6,854 nucleotides of DNA, taken from assembly GCA_007128515.1 (NCBI GenBank), contig SKXI01000404.1:1-6854 (forward strand), in the 5' to 3' direction. Source of the stretch: Halococcaceae archaeon. Lineage in GTDB: Archaea > Halobacteriota > Halobacteria > Halobacteriales > Halalkalicoccaceae. The first letter of the stretch is position 1. Each line of letters begins with the position of its first letter. The translations under genes and the position numbers were made by a program. Below, one piece after another: positions 6,039 to 6,854 of the stretch. Below the pieces are notes generated by a model. The model saw only the letters and a program-made list of their open reading frames with translations, was not told where the DNA came from and did not search any database.

Positions 6039-6134
6039 AGGGATCACCGTAGCCATCAGGATATCCCAGGCGTACACACCACCGACATCGCTCGATTCGC
6101 AGTCGAGAAACGATGAACTTCTACGATGATCCCT
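6039..6134. repeat. 96-nt structure closed by a 14-bp inverted repeat, between convergent genes
   Basis: AGGGATCACCGTAG (6039-6052) and CTACGATGATCCCT (6121-6134) are inverted copies with 13 of 14 positions matching. They enclose a second hairpin: CATCGCTCGA (6086-6095) pairs with TCGAG (6103-6107) and CGATG (6111-6115), with three bulged A's at 6108-6110 and a 7-nt loop. An 8-bp palindrome, GGATATCC, lies at 6059-6066. The structure begins 2 nt after the nitroreductase stop and ends 13 nt before the SDR stop, so it almost fills the 110-nt spacer. A 3'-end structure shared by both transcripts is plausible. There is no strong T-run, and no clear target-site duplication that would mark a mobile element. 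Confidence 0.65.
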
Positions 6135-6147
6135 ACGAGCCGAGCGA

Positions 6148-6801
6148 TCAGTCCACGTCGTAGCGCGTCGCCATCGTCTCGACGTCGATCACACCCGCAC
6201 GATCGGGATCGAGTGCGGCGTCGAGCGCCGCGCGAGCGACCGTCTCGACCGAGAGCGGCCTGGCGTCTCCGAGCGCCGCCGCGCCGGGTAGCGAGTCGAG
6301 CGCCCGGAAGACCGTGTCGACCGCCTCCGGGAAGTGTGGCTGGTCGGCGCCGTGGACGGGACCCGGTCTGAGGACCACGGACCGAAGGGGGTGACCGGCG
6401 AGCGCACGTTCGGCCCGGCGCTTCGCGGCCAGATACGACTCGTCGACGCCGGGTGGCTTCACCGAGGCCGAGACGAAGACCATCGCGGGAACGCCCGCTC
6501 GTGCGGCCTCCTCGCCGACCAGGATCGCGCTGTCCCCGTTCAGTCGCTCGAACGTGATCCCATCCCCCTCGTTCTCCTCGGCGGTCCCGATCGAGTGGAC
6601 CACCGCTTCGACCCCGTCCAGTGCGCCACGCCACTCCGCGGGCTCGAAGACGTCGGCGGCGATCCACTCGACGTCGTCGGAACCGGTCTCAGGTGCCCCC
6701 GATCGTGAGACGCTCACGGCCTCGTGGCCGCGGTCGACCGCGAGCGAACAGACCGCGCGTCCGATGAAGCCGCTGCCGCCGGTGACGAGGAGTCGGGCCA
6801 T
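6148..6801 (-). CDS. Atypical SDR / NAD(P)-binding Rossmann protein (NDUFA9/Coq11-like)
   Basis: This is a 217-residue nucleotide-binding protein of the atypical short-chain dehydrogenase family. The N-terminus is a classic Rossmann turn, LLVTGGSGFIGRAV (4-17, T-G-G-x-G-x-x-G). R33 after the second strand could contact an NADP phosphate. A D-V segment follows at 50-51, then VVHSIGTAEENEG (67-79). The active-site-like stretch has FVSAS (109-113) and Y123-L-A-A-K127, the Y-x-x-x-K pair of catalytic SDRs. The LRPGPVHG motif beyond it is typical of NDUFA9-like and Coq11-like members. It is shorter than extended SDRs (about 300 residues) but complete. The ATG at 6801 starts directly at the Rossmann strand and has a TATA-like box about 26 nt upstream. 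It is convergent with the nitroreductase. The substrate is unknown; quinone or lipid-related roles are only suggested by the relatives. Confidence 0.88.
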   Translation of the reverse strand: MARLLVTGGSGFIGRAVCSLAVDRGHEAVSVSRSGAPETGSDDVEWIAADVFEPAEWRGALDGVEAVVHSIGTAEENEGDGITFERLNGDSAILVGEEAARAGVPAMVFVSASVKPPGVDESYLAAKRRAERALAGHPLRSVVLRPGPVHGADQPHFPEAVDTVFRALDSLPGAAALGDARPLSVETVARAALDAALDPDRAGVIDVETMATRYDVD

Positions 6802-6826
6802 GGAGGCGGGAAGGACTCGACGCGCC

Positions 6827-6832
6827 TATCGC
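6827..6832 (-). promoter_or_regulatory. Weak TATA-like box of the SDR gene
   Basis: On the minus strand GCGATA lies about 26-31 nt before the ATG at 6801, preceded by purine-rich GAAACCGAA as a possible BRE. The 53 nt right of the gene contain nothing else I can name, and the next gene is outside the window. Confidence 0.45.
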
Positions 6833-6854
6833 TTCGGTTTCGGGCCTCTGACCC

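Noticed and set aside
6039..6134. A C/D-box small RNA in the convergent spacer
   Set aside because: Sequences resembling parts of C and D boxes occur (for example CGATGA and CTGA), but not in the required order and consensus on either strand.
6334..6708. A plus-strand frame opposite the SDR gene
   Set aside because: It is antisense to a gene with an intact Rossmann motif and Y-x-x-x-K pair, and has no recognisable domain.

Overview
The window looks like chromosomal DNA of a haloarchaeon (class Halobacteria). It is GC-rich throughout. The soluble proteins are loaded with Asp and Glu, as in salt-in halophiles. Several genes have an AT-rich TATA-like box about 25-30 nt before the ATG with no Shine-Dalgarno, which is the layout of leaderless haloarchaeal transcripts. 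The gene content also fits: Hel308 next to Cgi121, a DUF5789-type protein and a DUF456 protein. The genus cannot be fixed from sequence alone. I see no rRNA, tRNA, CRISPR array, transposase gene or prophage.

Layout. (1) 1-1463: the C-terminal part of the DNA repair helicase Hel308, cut by the window edge, followed with a 1-nt stop/start overlap by the KEOPS subunit Cgi121. (2) 1536-1907: a small acidic DUF5789-type protein with its own promoter. (3) 1956-4932: a 12-helix MFS transporter, a single-domain Old Yellow Enzyme-type flavin oxidoreductase with a C-terminal cysteine cluster, and a DUF456 membrane protein, packed tightly enough to be one transcription unit. (4) 4933-5140: a 208-nt spacer with two strong inverted repeats. 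The first is an 82-90 nt imperfect palindrome that begins at the stop codon of the DUF456 gene. (5) 5141-6037: a 70-residue two-helix membrane protein and a nitroreductase. (6) 6038-6147: a short convergent spacer almost filled by a 96-nt structure closed by a 14-bp imperfect inverted repeat. (7) 6148-6801, minus strand: an atypical short-chain dehydrogenase/reductase (NAD(P)-binding Rossmann protein), with its promoter at the right edge.

How the genes fit together. Hel308 and Cgi121 are information-processing genes (fork repair; tRNA t6A modification) and are probably co-transcribed. The centre and right hold three nucleotide-dependent redox proteins (OYE-like, nitroreductase, SDR) beside a transporter. 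A shared role in handling imported or toxic electrophiles is possible but is inference only. The best leads for something undescribed are the long palindromes placed exactly at gene ends and the OYE-like enzyme, whose usual substrate-binding His/Tyr positions are replaced while it carries a Cys cluster. I found no evidence of a complete novel multi-gene system.
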